A model generated the notes under the pieces. That model saw nothing but the letters and a program-made list of their open reading frames with translations. It was not told the origin of the DNA and did no database searches. From contig NZ_QKSB01000001.1 in the NCBI RefSeq assembly GCF_003234935.1, forward strand, positions 496,001-560,000: 64,000 bases of DNA, written 5' to 3'. Positions within the stretch are counted from its first letter, which is position 1. Each line of letters opens with the position of its first letter. Source of the DNA: Putridiphycobacter roseus (GTDB taxonomy: Bacteria; Bacteroidota; Bacteroidia; Flavobacteriales_D; Crocinitomicaceae). The position numbers and the translations under genes are program-made. Positions 1 through 8,641 of this stretch are shown here, piece after piece.

Positions 1-57
1 AGGTAAAAGCTATATAACAAGCTCGTAGTTAAAACCGCATCAAATTTTTAAACCTGA

Positions 58-105
58 TTAATTCATCAATTTCTTATATCGAACTCATTTTGGTTCCAAA
101 TCCCC
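58..105 (-). repeat. Displaced copy of the ettA 3' end (copy A)
   Basis: This 48-nt stretch matches the last 15 codons plus stop of the ettA gene at 5693-5740, with three differences. On the minus strand it reads GDLEPK...YKKLMN and stop, in a frame different from the ELWxxDGT gene it abuts; its first base lies inside that gene's stop codon. A second copy lies at 2119-2166. The 57 bases between it and the window edge hold no recognisable gene, only a tract shared with the region left of copy B (caaatttttaaa-ctga). Confidence 0.85.
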
Positions 106-1970
106 TATTCCACCCTCAACTTCTCTACATAAACGCCTGTTGTTGTTGCAATTTTTATCAATACAAACCCGTTTACAGGAGACATGGTAAAATGCAAGAC
201 TCCATTAGTGATACTTTGATCTAAAGGAATTTCTTGTCCTAATAGCGTATAAACAGTAACTTTTATTTCATCCAAACTACCAGCGTATTGAATGTTGAAC
301 TGACCCTGACTTGGGTTGGGGTAAATACTAAACACTACTTCCTTTGAAGTATTAACTGCCAATCCAGCAATGGTGTGACACGCTGAAGTATCGGTACAAC
401 CATTTTCCACATTGGTGACAATTAGTGCATAATTACCATTTGTAGCAGGTTCAAACAGATGGCTTGTTTCGCCTGGAATAATTGCCCCAGCATCATCACA
501 ATCTATCCACTGATATGTAACACCGTTACTATTGGCTTGGAGAGAAAATCCGTTTTGTGTTACCGAAGCATCTACAGTATTTACGGTTAAATAGGTCTTC
601 ACTACACTATCACCACCACAAATATTCGTTAAGGTATCTTTATAAATACCGCTACTGTATAATGTATCACCCGATATGGAAACATATTGTTGACAAACCA
701 AAGCGGACTGGGTACTTGAGTTTTGAATATTGCAAGATTCTAAACGCCACAATTCACGGCCATGAATATTTTCTTTGGCATTAAAGTACATATACGACCC
801 CGCTGTTTTAAGACTTTTTGGAACTGTACCTGTCATTTCATTGGGGTATAAGGTGGTTAAGGACTGAACTGAAGCACCATCATACTCCCATAACTCAGTA
901 CCAGCTACCGTACCATTTGCACTTTGCGTAAAGTATAAGTTACCATTGAAAGTCTCAAAATAAATAGGATCAAGTGCAATATTTGTCGACCCATTTGATG
1001 CATTAACATCCTGCACCATTGTGGCTACAGCACCATCAAACTCCCACAACTCGGTACCATTTACACCTTCAGTTGCCGCAAAGTACAAATTCCCATTGTA
1101 AACCTTTAGGTTATTGGCTGGCCTCATACCATCATCAGGTCCCGGAAAACAATCAAAAGCCATACTTGCCGAAAGTCCATCATATTTCCACAATTCAAAA
1201 CCATGTAAAGTATCGAACCCTACAAAATACATTTCATTTTGGTAAACAGTTGCAGAAACTCGAAAACCCCATAAGGTATAAATACTGGGTAACACTGAAG
1301 AAGCACTACCAGTTATTGTATTTGGCACCGTAGTAAAACTAACACCATCAAATTCCCATAACATGTAAAGGCCGTTACAACTTGTACAAGTACCACTGAA
1401 ATATAATTTATTTTGGTATTCGGTTAAAAACGTACCCGATTCAAGTGGACTATTCACCACAGTGCCTGTGGTTCCATCATACTTGTAAATATCAAAAACA
1501 CCCTGGCTATTGTAATCGTGTATGATATACAAAGCATTGTTAAAAACCCGCATGGTTGTAATCATGCTATTGATGGTGTTGGCTGGCAGCCAACTGACTA
1601 TGATAGGCTGGTTCACACCGTCGTATTGCCAAATTTCAGGTCCTTTAACAGAGTCTGTAGCATTAAAATACAATACGTTATTGTAAACAATAAAACCTTG
1701 GGGACCAGAATGTGCCGGAATGCTTGAACCATTTGTGGTACCTTGAAATAAATCTGCTACCAAAATACAAGTATCCCCATCCGTCTTCCACAGTTCAGCC
1801 CCATGAATGGTATCGTTCCCCGAATAATAATACCAATTATTAAAACTGGCACCTACAACTATGCTAATACCATCCTGCGTTTGGTTTGAATTTACATCTT
1901 GCACCATATAAGGTTGTGCAAAAACTGCATTTGTTAGTAATAAGCAGATTATAAATTGAAATGCTTTCAT
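105..1970 (-). CDS. ELWxxDGT-repeat T9SS-secreted protein (paralog 1)
   Basis: A secreted repeat protein of unknown substrate. Residues 1-18 form a signal peptide ending in VFAQ. About eight ELWxxDG-type repeats follow (for example GAELWKTDGD, FELWKYDG, TELWEYDG), probably forming a beta-propeller-like structure. Next comes an Ig-like segment rich in Cys (CGGDSVVKTYLTV, GCTDTSAC) and a T9SS type A sorting domain with the hallmark IYPNPSQGQFNI near residue 552, ending KLRVE. The protein should cross the outer membrane by T9SS and be surface-anchored or released. It is a tandem paralog of the gene at 2166-4073: the N-terminus, upstream region and last ~220 residues are almost identical, while the repeat region has diverged. 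A displaced ettA tail follows the stop codon. Confidence 0.85.
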   Translation of the reverse strand: MKAFQFIICLLLTNAVFAQPYMVQDVNSNQTQDGISIVVGASFNNWYYYSGNDTIHGAELWKTDGDTCILVADLFQGTTNGSSIPAHSGPQGFIVYNNVLYFNATDSVKGPEIWQYDGVNQPIIVSWLPANTINSMITTMRVFNNALYIIHDYNSQGVFDIYKYDGTTGTVVNSPLESGTFLTEYQNKLYFSGTCTSCNGLYMLWEFDGVSFTTVPNTITGSASSVLPSIYTLWGFRVSATVYQNEMYFVGFDTLHGFELWKYDGLSASMAFDCFPGPDDGMRPANNLKVYNGNLYFAATEGVNGTELWEFDGAVATMVQDVNASNGSTNIALDPIYFETFNGNLYFTQSANGTVAGTELWEYDGASVQSLTTLYPNEMTGTVPKSLKTAGSYMYFNAKENIHGRELWRLESCNIQNSSTQSALVCQQYVSISGDTLYSSGIYKDTLTNICGGDSVVKTYLTVNTVDASVTQNGFSLQANSNGVTYQWIDCDDAGAIIPGETSHLFEPATNGNYALIVTNVENGCTDTSACHTIAGLAVNTSKEVVFSIYPNPSQGQFNIQYAGSLDEIKVTVYTLLGQEIPLDQSITNGVLHFTMSPVNGFVLIKIATTTGVYVEKLRVE

Positions 1971-2065
1971 AAGAAATACTATTTATTGATTTCACCAATA
2001 TTAAAAAAAAAAAACAACTGCCAAATAATTAAGAGGTTAATTGCTAAGTTAAGCATTTTTTAAAT

Positions 2066-2096
2066 AAAAAAAGGAAGACAAATTGCCTTCCTTTTT
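2066..2096 (-). terminator. Rho-independent terminator behind ELWxxDGT paralog 2
   Basis: An inverted repeat AAAAAGGAAG / CTTCCTTTTT with a 9-nt loop is flanked by A and T runs, so it could work in both directions. It lies 22 nt beyond the displaced ettA stop codon. The real ettA has its own terminator at nearly the same spacing (21 nt) and with a similar stem, so the terminator was probably duplicated together with the ettA tail. Confidence 0.75.
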
Positions 2097-2118
2097 CCAA
2101 TCAAATTTTTAAAACTGA

Positions 2119-2166
2119 TTAATTCATCAATTTCTTATATCGAACTCTTTTTGGTTCCAAATCCCC
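2119..2166 (-). repeat. Displaced copy of the ettA 3' end (copy B)
   Basis: 46 of 48 bases equal the 3' end of ettA (5693-5740), including the stop codon. The match begins within the stop codon of the ELWxxDGT paralog 2 and continues to TAA. It is one base different from copy A at 58-105. It lies between the paralog stop codon and a terminator that also resembles that of ettA. Confidence 0.9.
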
Positions 2167-4073
2167 TATTCCACCCTCAACTTCTCTGCATAAACACCCG
2201 TAGTTGTTGCAATTTTTATCAACACAAACCCGCTTGCAGGAGACATGGTAAAATGCAAGACTCCACCACTGACACTTTGCACTAAAGGAATTTCTTGTCC
2301 TAATAGTGTATAAGCAGAAACTTTTATTTCATCCAAACTACCAGCGTATTGAATATTGAACTGGCCCTGACTTGGGTTGGGGTAAATACTAAACACTACT
2401 TCCTCTGAAGTATTAACTGTCAATCCGGCAATGGTGTGACACGCTGAAGTATCGGTACAACCATTTTCCACATTGGTGACAATTAGTGCATAATTACCAT
2501 TTGTAGCAGGTTCAAACAGATGGCTTGTTTCGCCTGGAATAATTGCCCCAGCATCATCACAATCTATCCACTGATATGTAACACCGTTACTATTGGCTTG
2601 GAGAGAAAATCCGTTTTGTGTTACCGAAGCATCTACAGTATTTACGGTTAAATAGGTCTTCACTACACTGTCACCACCGCAAATATTCGTTAAGGTATCT
2701 TTATAAATACCGCTACTATATAATGTATCACCCGATATGGAAACATACTGTTGACAGACCAAAGCAGACTGGGTACTTGAGTTTTGAATATTGCATGATT
2801 CTAAACGCCACAATTCACGCCCATGAATACTGTCCGTGGCATTAAAATACAAATAAGGACCAGCTGTTTTTAAACCTTGAGGGTTTATGCCAATAGTATG
2901 ATTTGGAAATATATCAGCTACTTCCTGTATACTATTACCATCATACATAAATAAACCTATACTGTCTAAAACCGTTCCATCACTGTTATTACTGTGCATA
3001 AAATACAATTTATCATCAAAAACCTCCAAATACATTGGATAAATTGTGAACGCCTGAACACTTGGATTATAAATATTTACATCCTGAATCATATTAGCAT
3101 TTACACCATCAAACTTCCATAACTCAATGGCATGAACACCGTCTGTTGCAGTAAAACACAACTTGTTTTGATACACCGTAAAACTTGTTGCAAAGCTGCC
3201 AGAATTACTGCTTGTACTTTCCCCAAATCCTCCATTAGACCCTGGTAGTATTTCTACAGCCATGTTGGCCACATTTCCGTCATACTCCCATAATTCATAG
3301 CCATGTACACTGTCATAACCAGGAAAGTACAGTTTGTTTTGGAATATCGTAGTTTTCTTCCGATAGGCAGGGATATTAATCCCTGAGTTTGTAGGTAGAT
3401 TTGCCCAAAAAACTGCATTGGAAACTTGAATAAAACTTGAACCATCAAACTTCCACAAAGTCGCATTATTTGAGCATGTGCTACAAGTGCCTACAAAAAT
3501 CAGTTCACCTTGAAATTCATTGACAATGGAACCTCCAGTTAACGGCGTTGAAATTTGTGAGGCTGTCAAACCATCATACTTATAAATTTCTGCAAAATTG
3601 TAACCTGTTCTAAAGATGAATAAATCACCATTAAAAACTCTCATTGAATAACTAACTGGATCAAACGTTGCATTTAGGGCGACAAATGGTAACCAATTAG
3701 CCAATTGAGGTGAATTTACACCATCATATTCCCAAAGTTCATAACCTTCAATGGAATTAATTGCGGAAAAAAACAATCTACCATCAAAAACCAAAAATTC
3801 CATTGGTGATGAATTATTAGGCCAACCTGTAGTTGTATTGTTCCCTTGAAATAAATCAGCTACCATCATGCAAGTATCTCCGTTAGATTTCCACAATTCC
3901 TGACCATAAACAGAGTCATCAGCTGCATAATAATACCAATTATTATACTCAATGCCGTTTGCATTTAAAACACCTGCGGAAACAGAACTTGGATGTACAT
4001 CCTGCACCATATAAGGTTGTGCAAAAACTGCATTCGTTAGTAATAAGTAGATTATAAATTGAAATGTCTTCAT
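2166..4073 (-). CDS. ELWxxDGT-repeat T9SS-secreted protein (paralog 2)
   Basis: A secreted protein of the same build as its neighbour at 105-1970: signal peptide (cleavage after VFAQ near residue 19), about eight ELWxxDG-like repeats (QELWKSNGD, YELWEYDG, IELWKFDG, RELWRLES), a Cys-containing Ig-like stretch and a T9SS type A sorting domain (IYPNPSQGQFNI). At 635 residues it is slightly longer than its paralog. The last ~220 residues differ from paralog 1 at only about a dozen positions, whereas the repeats are much less alike, pointing to gene conversion of the ends or swapping of the middle. The function of ELWxxDGT proteins is not established; adhesion or surface binding is a guess. Confidence 0.85.
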   Translation of the reverse strand: MKTFQFIIYLLLTNAVFAQPYMVQDVHPSSVSAGVLNANGIEYNNWYYYAADDSVYGQELWKSNGDTCMMVADLFQGNNTTTGWPNNSSPMEFLVFDGRLFFSAINSIEGYELWEYDGVNSPQLANWLPFVALNATFDPVSYSMRVFNGDLFIFRTGYNFAEIYKYDGLTASQISTPLTGGSIVNEFQGELIFVGTCSTCSNNATLWKFDGSSFIQVSNAVFWANLPTNSGINIPAYRKKTTIFQNKLYFPGYDSVHGYELWEYDGNVANMAVEILPGSNGGFGESTSSNSGSFATSFTVYQNKLCFTATDGVHAIELWKFDGVNANMIQDVNIYNPSVQAFTIYPMYLEVFDDKLYFMHSNNSDGTVLDSIGLFMYDGNSIQEVADIFPNHTIGINPQGLKTAGPYLYFNATDSIHGRELWRLESCNIQNSSTQSALVCQQYVSISGDTLYSSGIYKDTLTNICGGDSVVKTYLTVNTVDASVTQNGFSLQANSNGVTYQWIDCDDAGAIIPGETSHLFEPATNGNYALIVTNVENGCTDTSACHTIAGLTVNTSEEVVFSIYPNPSQGQFNIQYAGSLDEIKVSAYTLLGQEIPLVQSVSGGVLHFTMSPASGFVLIKIATTTGVYAEKLRVE

Positions 4074-4167
4074 AAGAAATACTATTTATTGATTTCACCA
4101 ATATTAAAAAAAAAAACAACTGCCAAATAATTAGGAGGTTAATTGCTAAGTTAAGCATTTTTTAAAC

Positions 4168-4197
4168 AAAAAAAGGAAGACAAACTGCCTTCCTTTT
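4168..4197 (-). terminator. Rho-independent terminator behind the DUF4143-type ATPase
   Basis: The stem AAAAGGAAG / CTTCCTTTT is nearly identical to the terminator at 2066-2096. It lies downstream of the ATPase gene and upstream of paralog 2, whose 94-bp leader is itself nearly identical to the leader of paralog 1. The terminator therefore belongs to the duplicated unit. Confidence 0.7.
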
Positions 4198-4233
4198 CCT
4201 CATTCACTTTTCGGCTTATTTTTATACTTTTGG

Positions 4234-5433
4234 TTAATACAAAAAACCAAACAACCAAAGTGGGACCTTATTTCTAAAACCCACTTCAATATTATCAGCT
4301 GCTATAAAACCTTGCTCCAACCCTTTTATTTGATCACTTGACTTATGCTTTCCGCCGACTTCAAAGGTGTATTTTTCATTCACTAAAAAGTCACTTTCAA
4401 CACTGTTGTTTACTTGGTGCTTGTAGTTTAATTGGTTTAGAAAAAAAGTCTCTCTTAAATTACCCACTTCTTCGGCTGATGACCCAATGGCGTACATTAA
4501 ATTGGTGTTTTCTAAATAGATTTTATCTGGTTTAACTAAATAGTTATTCCCCTTGCCACTTGTTTTGAGATTCGTAATTAAATTTGCTCTTTCAAGGTAA
4601 TCTAAATACAATAAGGTAGAGGAACGTGAGGTGGTATCAATTTTAGCCGACAATTTTGTGATATTTGGCTGAAAAGGAACGGACATAGCAATAACATACA
4701 ATAGTCGTTTCAACTTATGGATGGTTTGGTATTCAGTATTGTAAATAGAAGGAACGTCTACCTCTAACGCCAAAGTAACTGTATTGGCAAGCTTTTGATG
4801 ATAAGCTAATTCACCTTGCTTATAGAACGGATAATATCCTAGTTTGAGGTACCGTTTAAAATGTGGAATAATCCTTAAATCTTTTGTGATTTCAGAAGCA
4901 ATCGAGATGTGATTTTTACAGATAGTTTCTAAATCATATGATTCAAGTTCAATGTCGCTATCAATTTTTAAAAACTCCCGAAACGACAATCCTCTTAGCT
5001 CATAGCTTACGGCACGCCTGCTTAAATCTGCCGCCCCTTTATATATTTCTAGAATTGATGAACTTGTAAATACTATGTTCAAGGTATTATAGGTATCATA
5101 AATAGTTTTTAATTCAATCGACCAATTATCGTATTTATGCACCTCATCTAAAAACAAGTATTTCCCTCCGTTTTCGTAAAACTCCTCGGCTAAACCAACT
5201 AATGAATTTGCTTGAAAATAAAAATCATCTAAACTAACGTATAATACAGAACCATCATTCTTTAAGGTACTTTTAATATACTGCAACAGCAAAGTTGTTT
5301 TCCCAACCCCTCGCGACCCTTTAATAGCAATCAAACGCTCATTAAAATCTATATCATGCACTAAATACCTTTCTAATAAAGTATCATTAACGGTATTTAG
5401 TTTAATATTAAATGCTTTGAATAGCTTTTCCAT
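4234..5433 (-). CDS. AAA family ATPase, DUF4143 type
   Basis: A P-loop ATPase of the AAA_14/DUF4143 group that is common in Bacteroidota. From the chosen ATG the Walker A GSRGVGKT lies at residues 39-46 and Walker B YLFLDEVH near 92-99. The C-terminal half ends in a nuclease-like segment (ESDFLVNEKYTFEVGGKHK) that resembles the D-ExK arrangement of restriction-type folds. A GTG five codons upstream is an alternative start. The role of this family is unclear; it is often strain-variable and proposed to act in defence or toxin-like systems. Here it sits alone between ettA and the duplicated ELWxxDGT genes, with its own AT-rich leader at 5434-5641, and may be a passenger of the region's rearrangement. 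Confidence 0.8.
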   Translation of the reverse strand: MEKLFKAFNIKLNTVNDTLLERYLVHDIDFNERLIAIKGSRGVGKTTLLLQYIKSTLKNDGSVLYVSLDDFYFQANSLVGLAEEFYENGGKYLFLDEVHKYDNWSIELKTIYDTYNTLNIVFTSSSILEIYKGAADLSRRAVSYELRGLSFREFLKIDSDIELESYDLETICKNHISIASEITKDLRIIPHFKRYLKLGYYPFYKQGELAYHQKLANTVTLALEVDVPSIYNTEYQTIHKLKRLLYVIAMSVPFQPNITKLSAKIDTTSRSSTLLYLDYLERANLITNLKTSGKGNNYLVKPDKIYLENTNLMYAIGSSAEEVGNLRETFFLNQLNYKHQVNNSVESDFLVNEKYTFEVGGKHKSSDQIKGLEQGFIAADNIEVGFRNKVPLWLFGFLY

Positions 5434-5641
5434 ATCCGTATTACTCACAATGCAAATATAGTCTATTTTGTATTATTAAAAATACACACTTTATTGTTTT
5501 ATGTATTTACAAAAAAACAAAAAGTTTAGTAAAACGTATTTTATAGAATACATTTCAAGACAGCTACTATTAAAACATTTAAAAACAACAACATATAAGA
5601 ACTGAAAATTATCACTACTACTAAAACAAATGACAATAAAC

Positions 5642-5671
5642 AAAAAAGAGAAGACCTCAGCCTTCTCTTTT
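5642..5671 (-). terminator. Rho-independent terminator of ettA
   Basis: The stem AAAAGAGAAG / CTTCTCTTTT with loop acctcagc starts 21 nt past the ettA stop codon and ends in a T run on the minus strand. Its layout matches the terminator at 2066-2096. Confidence 0.75.
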
Positions 5672-5692
5672 ACATTAATAAATAACAGAAAA

Positions 5693-7381
5693 TTAATTCA
5701 TCAATTTCTTATATCGAACTCTTTTTGGTTCCACATCACCAAGACGTTTTTTCTTGTTCTCTTCGTATTCAGAATAAGAACCTTCGAACCAATACACTTC
5801 AGAATCGTTTTCGAAAGCCAAGATATGCGTACATAAACGATCTAAAAACCATCTATCGTGAGAAATAATCACACCACAACCAGCAAAGTTTTCAATTCCT
5901 TCCTCTAAAGCTCTAATGGTATTTACATCCAAATCATTGGTCGGCTCATCCAATAGCAACACATTGGCTTCCAACTTTAACGCCATAGCTAAATGCAAAC
6001 GGTTTCTTTCACCACCTGACAATACACCAATTTTTTTATTTTGGTCAGACCCTGCAAAGTTGAACTTACTTAAATAAGCCCTTGCATTTACCTTTCTATC
6101 CCCAATTTCAATAAAATCCATCCCGCCAGCGACTACTTCAAAAATAGTACTTTCAGGTTTCATGTCTTTATGGGTTTGATCTACGTATCCAATCTTCACG
6201 GTTTCTCCCACTTCAAATTCACCTTTATCAGGTTGCAATTCATCCATGATCATTTTAAAAATAGTGGTTTTACCAGCACCATTTGGTCCAATAATTCCCA
6301 CAATTCCGTTTGGTGGCAAAGAGAAGTTTAAGTCAGAATACAATACCTTATCGCCAAAAGCTTTTGCTACGTGAATCGCTTCAATTACTTTAGACCCTAA
6401 ACGTGGTCCGTTTGGAATCGGCAATTCTAAATTCGTTTCTTTAGTATCATTATTTTCACTTAATAACTTATCATAGTTATTCAAACGGGCCTTACTTTTA
6501 GCATGTCTTCCCTTTGGGTTCATTCTCACCCACTCCAACTCACGTTCTAATATTTTTCTTCTTTTGGAAGCTGTTTTTTCATTAGCAGCCATTTTGGATG
6601 ACTTTTGTTCTAACCAAGAAGAATAATTTCCTTTCCAAGGAATTCCTTCTCCTTTATCTAATTCAAGAATCCACCCTGCTACGTTATCTAAGAAATACCT
6701 ATCGTGGGTAATGGCAATTACAGTACCGGCATATTGCTTTAAGTGTTGTTCTAACCAATCTACAGATTCGGCATCCAAGTGATTGGTAGGCTCATCTAAT
6801 AATAAGACATCTGGATTTTGCAGTAACAATCTACAAAGCGCCACACGTCTTTTTTCCCCACCTGACAATGTGCCAATGGTTTGGTCTTCTGGCGGACAAC
6901 GAAGCGCATCCATTGCACGTTCTAATTGGCTATCCAATTCCCACGCATTTAAATGATCAATTCTGTCTTGAACTTCACCTTGTCTTTGGATTAGTTTATC
7001 CATTTTATCTGGATCGTTCATAATAGCCTCATCCATAAAGCCATTATTTATCTCTTCGAACTCAGCTAATAAATCCACTGTTTCTTGAACACCTTCCCTT
7101 ACAATTTCAATCACGGTTTTATCGTCATCTAAAATTGGCTCTTGGGCTAAATAACCAATACTGTGTTCTTTTGAAAACACAACATCACCTTGATAATCTT
7201 TATCGAGACCTGCAATAATTTTAAGTACGGTAGATTTACCTGAACCGTTCATCCCTATCACACCAATTTTGGCGCCATAGAAGAATGACAAATAAATGTT
7301 TTTAATAATTAATTTTCCTTGGGGCGTAGTTTTTGAAACGCGCTCCATTGAGAATATAATCTTCTTATCGTCTACTGACAT
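5693..7381 (-). CDS. ettA: Energy-dependent translational throttle protein EttA (ABC-F)
   Basis: A cytoplasmic ABC-F ATPase that binds the ribosomal E site and gates early translation elongation according to ATP/ADP level. There are two ABC cassettes. The first has Walker A GMNGSGKST (about residue 43), signature LSGGEKRR and Walker B LLLDEPTNHLD. The second has GPNGAGKTT, LSGGERNR and LLLDEPTNDLD. Between them lies the ABC-F linker (ELEWVRMNPKGRHAKSKARL region). At 562 residues it has the usual EttA length, and there is no membrane segment. It starts 4 nt after the stop of the upstream lipoprotein gene, so it is probably the last gene of an operon. Its last 16 codons (with stop) recur as displaced copies at 58-105 and 2119-2166. 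Confidence 0.95.
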   Translation of the reverse strand: MSVDDKKIIFSMERVSKTTPQGKLIIKNIYLSFFYGAKIGVIGMNGSGKSTVLKIIAGLDKDYQGDVVFSKEHSIGYLAQEPILDDDKTVIEIVREGVQETVDLLAEFEEINNGFMDEAIMNDPDKMDKLIQRQGEVQDRIDHLNAWELDSQLERAMDALRCPPEDQTIGTLSGGEKRRVALCRLLLQNPDVLLLDEPTNHLDAESVDWLEQHLKQYAGTVIAITHDRYFLDNVAGWILELDKGEGIPWKGNYSSWLEQKSSKMAANEKTASKRRKILERELEWVRMNPKGRHAKSKARLNNYDKLLSENNDTKETNLELPIPNGPRLGSKVIEAIHVAKAFGDKVLYSDLNFSLPPNGIVGIIGPNGAGKTTIFKMIMDELQPDKGEFEVGETVKIGYVDQTHKDMKPESTIFEVVAGGMDFIEIGDRKVNARAYLSKFNFAGSDQNKKIGVLSGGERNRLHLAMALKLEANVLLLDEPTNDLDVNTIRALEEGIENFAGCGVIISHDRWFLDRLCTHILAFENDSEVYWFEGSYSEYEENKKKRLGDVEPKRVRYKKLMN

Positions 7382-7385
7382 ATGC

Positions 7386-7916
7386 TTATAATTCTTTAAA
7401 TGAGGTTATCATTTTCTCCATGGTGTTAATATGTTTACTTTCCTGGCTTGCCATGGTCCAAGTGTGGAAAGAATAAAAATTCAAATCGGTTTTAAAAATA
7501 GTAAGATAATAAAACATTTCCTCATTTATTTCAGGAAAAAGGCCCCAAATCTTATAGGCAATGCAATCGGCACCATTTACCTTCGTAAAGGACGATACCC
7601 TTTGCACTTTTGGGTGCATTAAGGAAGCTTTTATATTTTGCAGGTTAAAATCTGCATAATCCGCTAGAGAATAATTTTCTTTAATTTCAATCAAATCGAC
7701 TTGCGGTTCATAAATCATCATGGCATAAAACTCTTTTAATAAGTTTCCATATTGCATTATCGCATCCTCATTATCAAGGTCAGCTTTGGTAAAATAACTT
7801 GGAAGGTCTATTTCAAAAACGCCATCAAATTCGGTGGTTTCATACTTATCTGTCGCATTACAACCGACCATGAAAAACAGTCCGCTTAGCACTAAAAATA
7901 ATAGCTTATTCTTCAT
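7386..7916 (-). CDS. Lipoprotein of unknown function (paralog of next gene)
   Basis: A 176-residue predicted lipoprotein. The signal sequence MKNKLLFLVLSGLFFMVGC ends in a lipobox with Cys19, which is why the ATG at 7916 is preferred over one 10 codons upstream. The mature part contains FEIDLPSYFTKADLDNEDA, which resembles FSLSIPNYFIEMDDINAQA in the adjacent gene, and both end with a MI(A)SFE/KE motif, so the two are diverged tandem paralogs. It lies 7 nt after the neighbouring paralog and 4 nt before ettA, suggesting one transcript. I do not recognise a function; it may be a small surface or periplasmic stress protein. Confidence 0.7.
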   Translation of the reverse strand: MKNKLLFLVLSGLFFMVGCNATDKYETTEFDGVFEIDLPSYFTKADLDNEDAIMQYGNLLKEFYAMMIYEPQVDLIEIKENYSLADYADFNLQNIKASLMHPKVQRVSSFTKVNGADCIAYKIWGLFPEINEEMFYYLTIFKTDLNFYSFHTWTMASQESKHINTMEKMITSFKEL

Positions 7917-7923
7917 TCTTTTT

Positions 7924-8532
7924 TTATTTAATTTCGAAAGATGCAATCATCATGTTCATTTCTTCTTTGTGTTTCCCTTGGTCGTTTTGCATGCACCAGG
8001 TCAATAATTGATAAAAGGTATCTTCCGTTTCGTACACTGCCATTTGATAATATACTAGATAGCTTCCTAATCTACCCAAAAAAGAATTTTTTATCGTTGG
8101 AATTCCATTCACCATTTCTGTTACAGGATTTTCTTTTTCCGCAGAAAAATCTTCTAAAATGAGTGCTAAGTTAATTGCTGTTCTTAAGTTAAGTGCGCTT
8201 AAGTCCACTTTCCCTGAATCGACCATAGTTTCTGCAAAGGCTGTTTTTGCATAAGGAATCACCGTTAAGTAAAACTCATCTGATTCCTGTTTACTTTCCA
8301 AACTATCTTTTGGTTCAATATAACCATACTGTATGGCTGCTTGTGCGTTAATATCGTCCATTTCTATAAAGTAATTAGGAATAGAAAGCGAAAAAACATT
8401 AAGATAAGCTATTTCTTGCATAGCACTCTCATCACTTTTCACTAAGTCCATATCACCATTAGTATTTGAACATGCGACAATAAACAAGAACAAGAGCAAG
8501 CTAAAAAAGACTTTTATTTTATGTGTAATCAT
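7924..8532 (-). CDS. Lipoprotein of unknown function (first of a tandem pair)
   Basis: A 202-residue predicted lipoprotein. The signal peptide VFFSLLLFLFIVAC ends in a lipobox Cys near residue 21 from the chosen ATG at 8532; a start 7 codons upstream is possible. The mature domain (SLSIPNYFIEMDDINAQAAI, YLTVIPYAKTAF) resembles the neighbouring lipoprotein at 7386-7916. It is the first gene of the minus-strand run lipoprotein-lipoprotein-ettA and is divergent from dapB, with about 110 bp between them that should hold both promoters. Confidence 0.7.
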   Translation of the reverse strand: MITHKIKVFFSLLLFLFIVACSNTNGDMDLVKSDESAMQEIAYLNVFSLSIPNYFIEMDDINAQAAIQYGYIEPKDSLESKQESDEFYLTVIPYAKTAFAETMVDSGKVDLSALNLRTAINLALILEDFSAEKENPVTEMVNGIPTIKNSFLGRLGSYLVYYQMAVYETEDTFYQLLTWCMQNDQGKHKEEMNMMIASFEIK

Positions 8533-8641
8533 AGGAATATGGATGGAGTACAAACTTACAAAAAACTACCCTACTATTGGAATTAATTAAATCTAATATT
8601 CTTAATCTGATTCCTTTTAACTATTTTCGCAGGATAGTAAA

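Noticed and set aside
4234..5433. ATPase considered as the integrase or transposase that moves the ettA-tail units
   Set aside because: The sequence shows a DUF4143-type ATPase with no recombinase motifs, so it cannot be called the mobilising enzyme.
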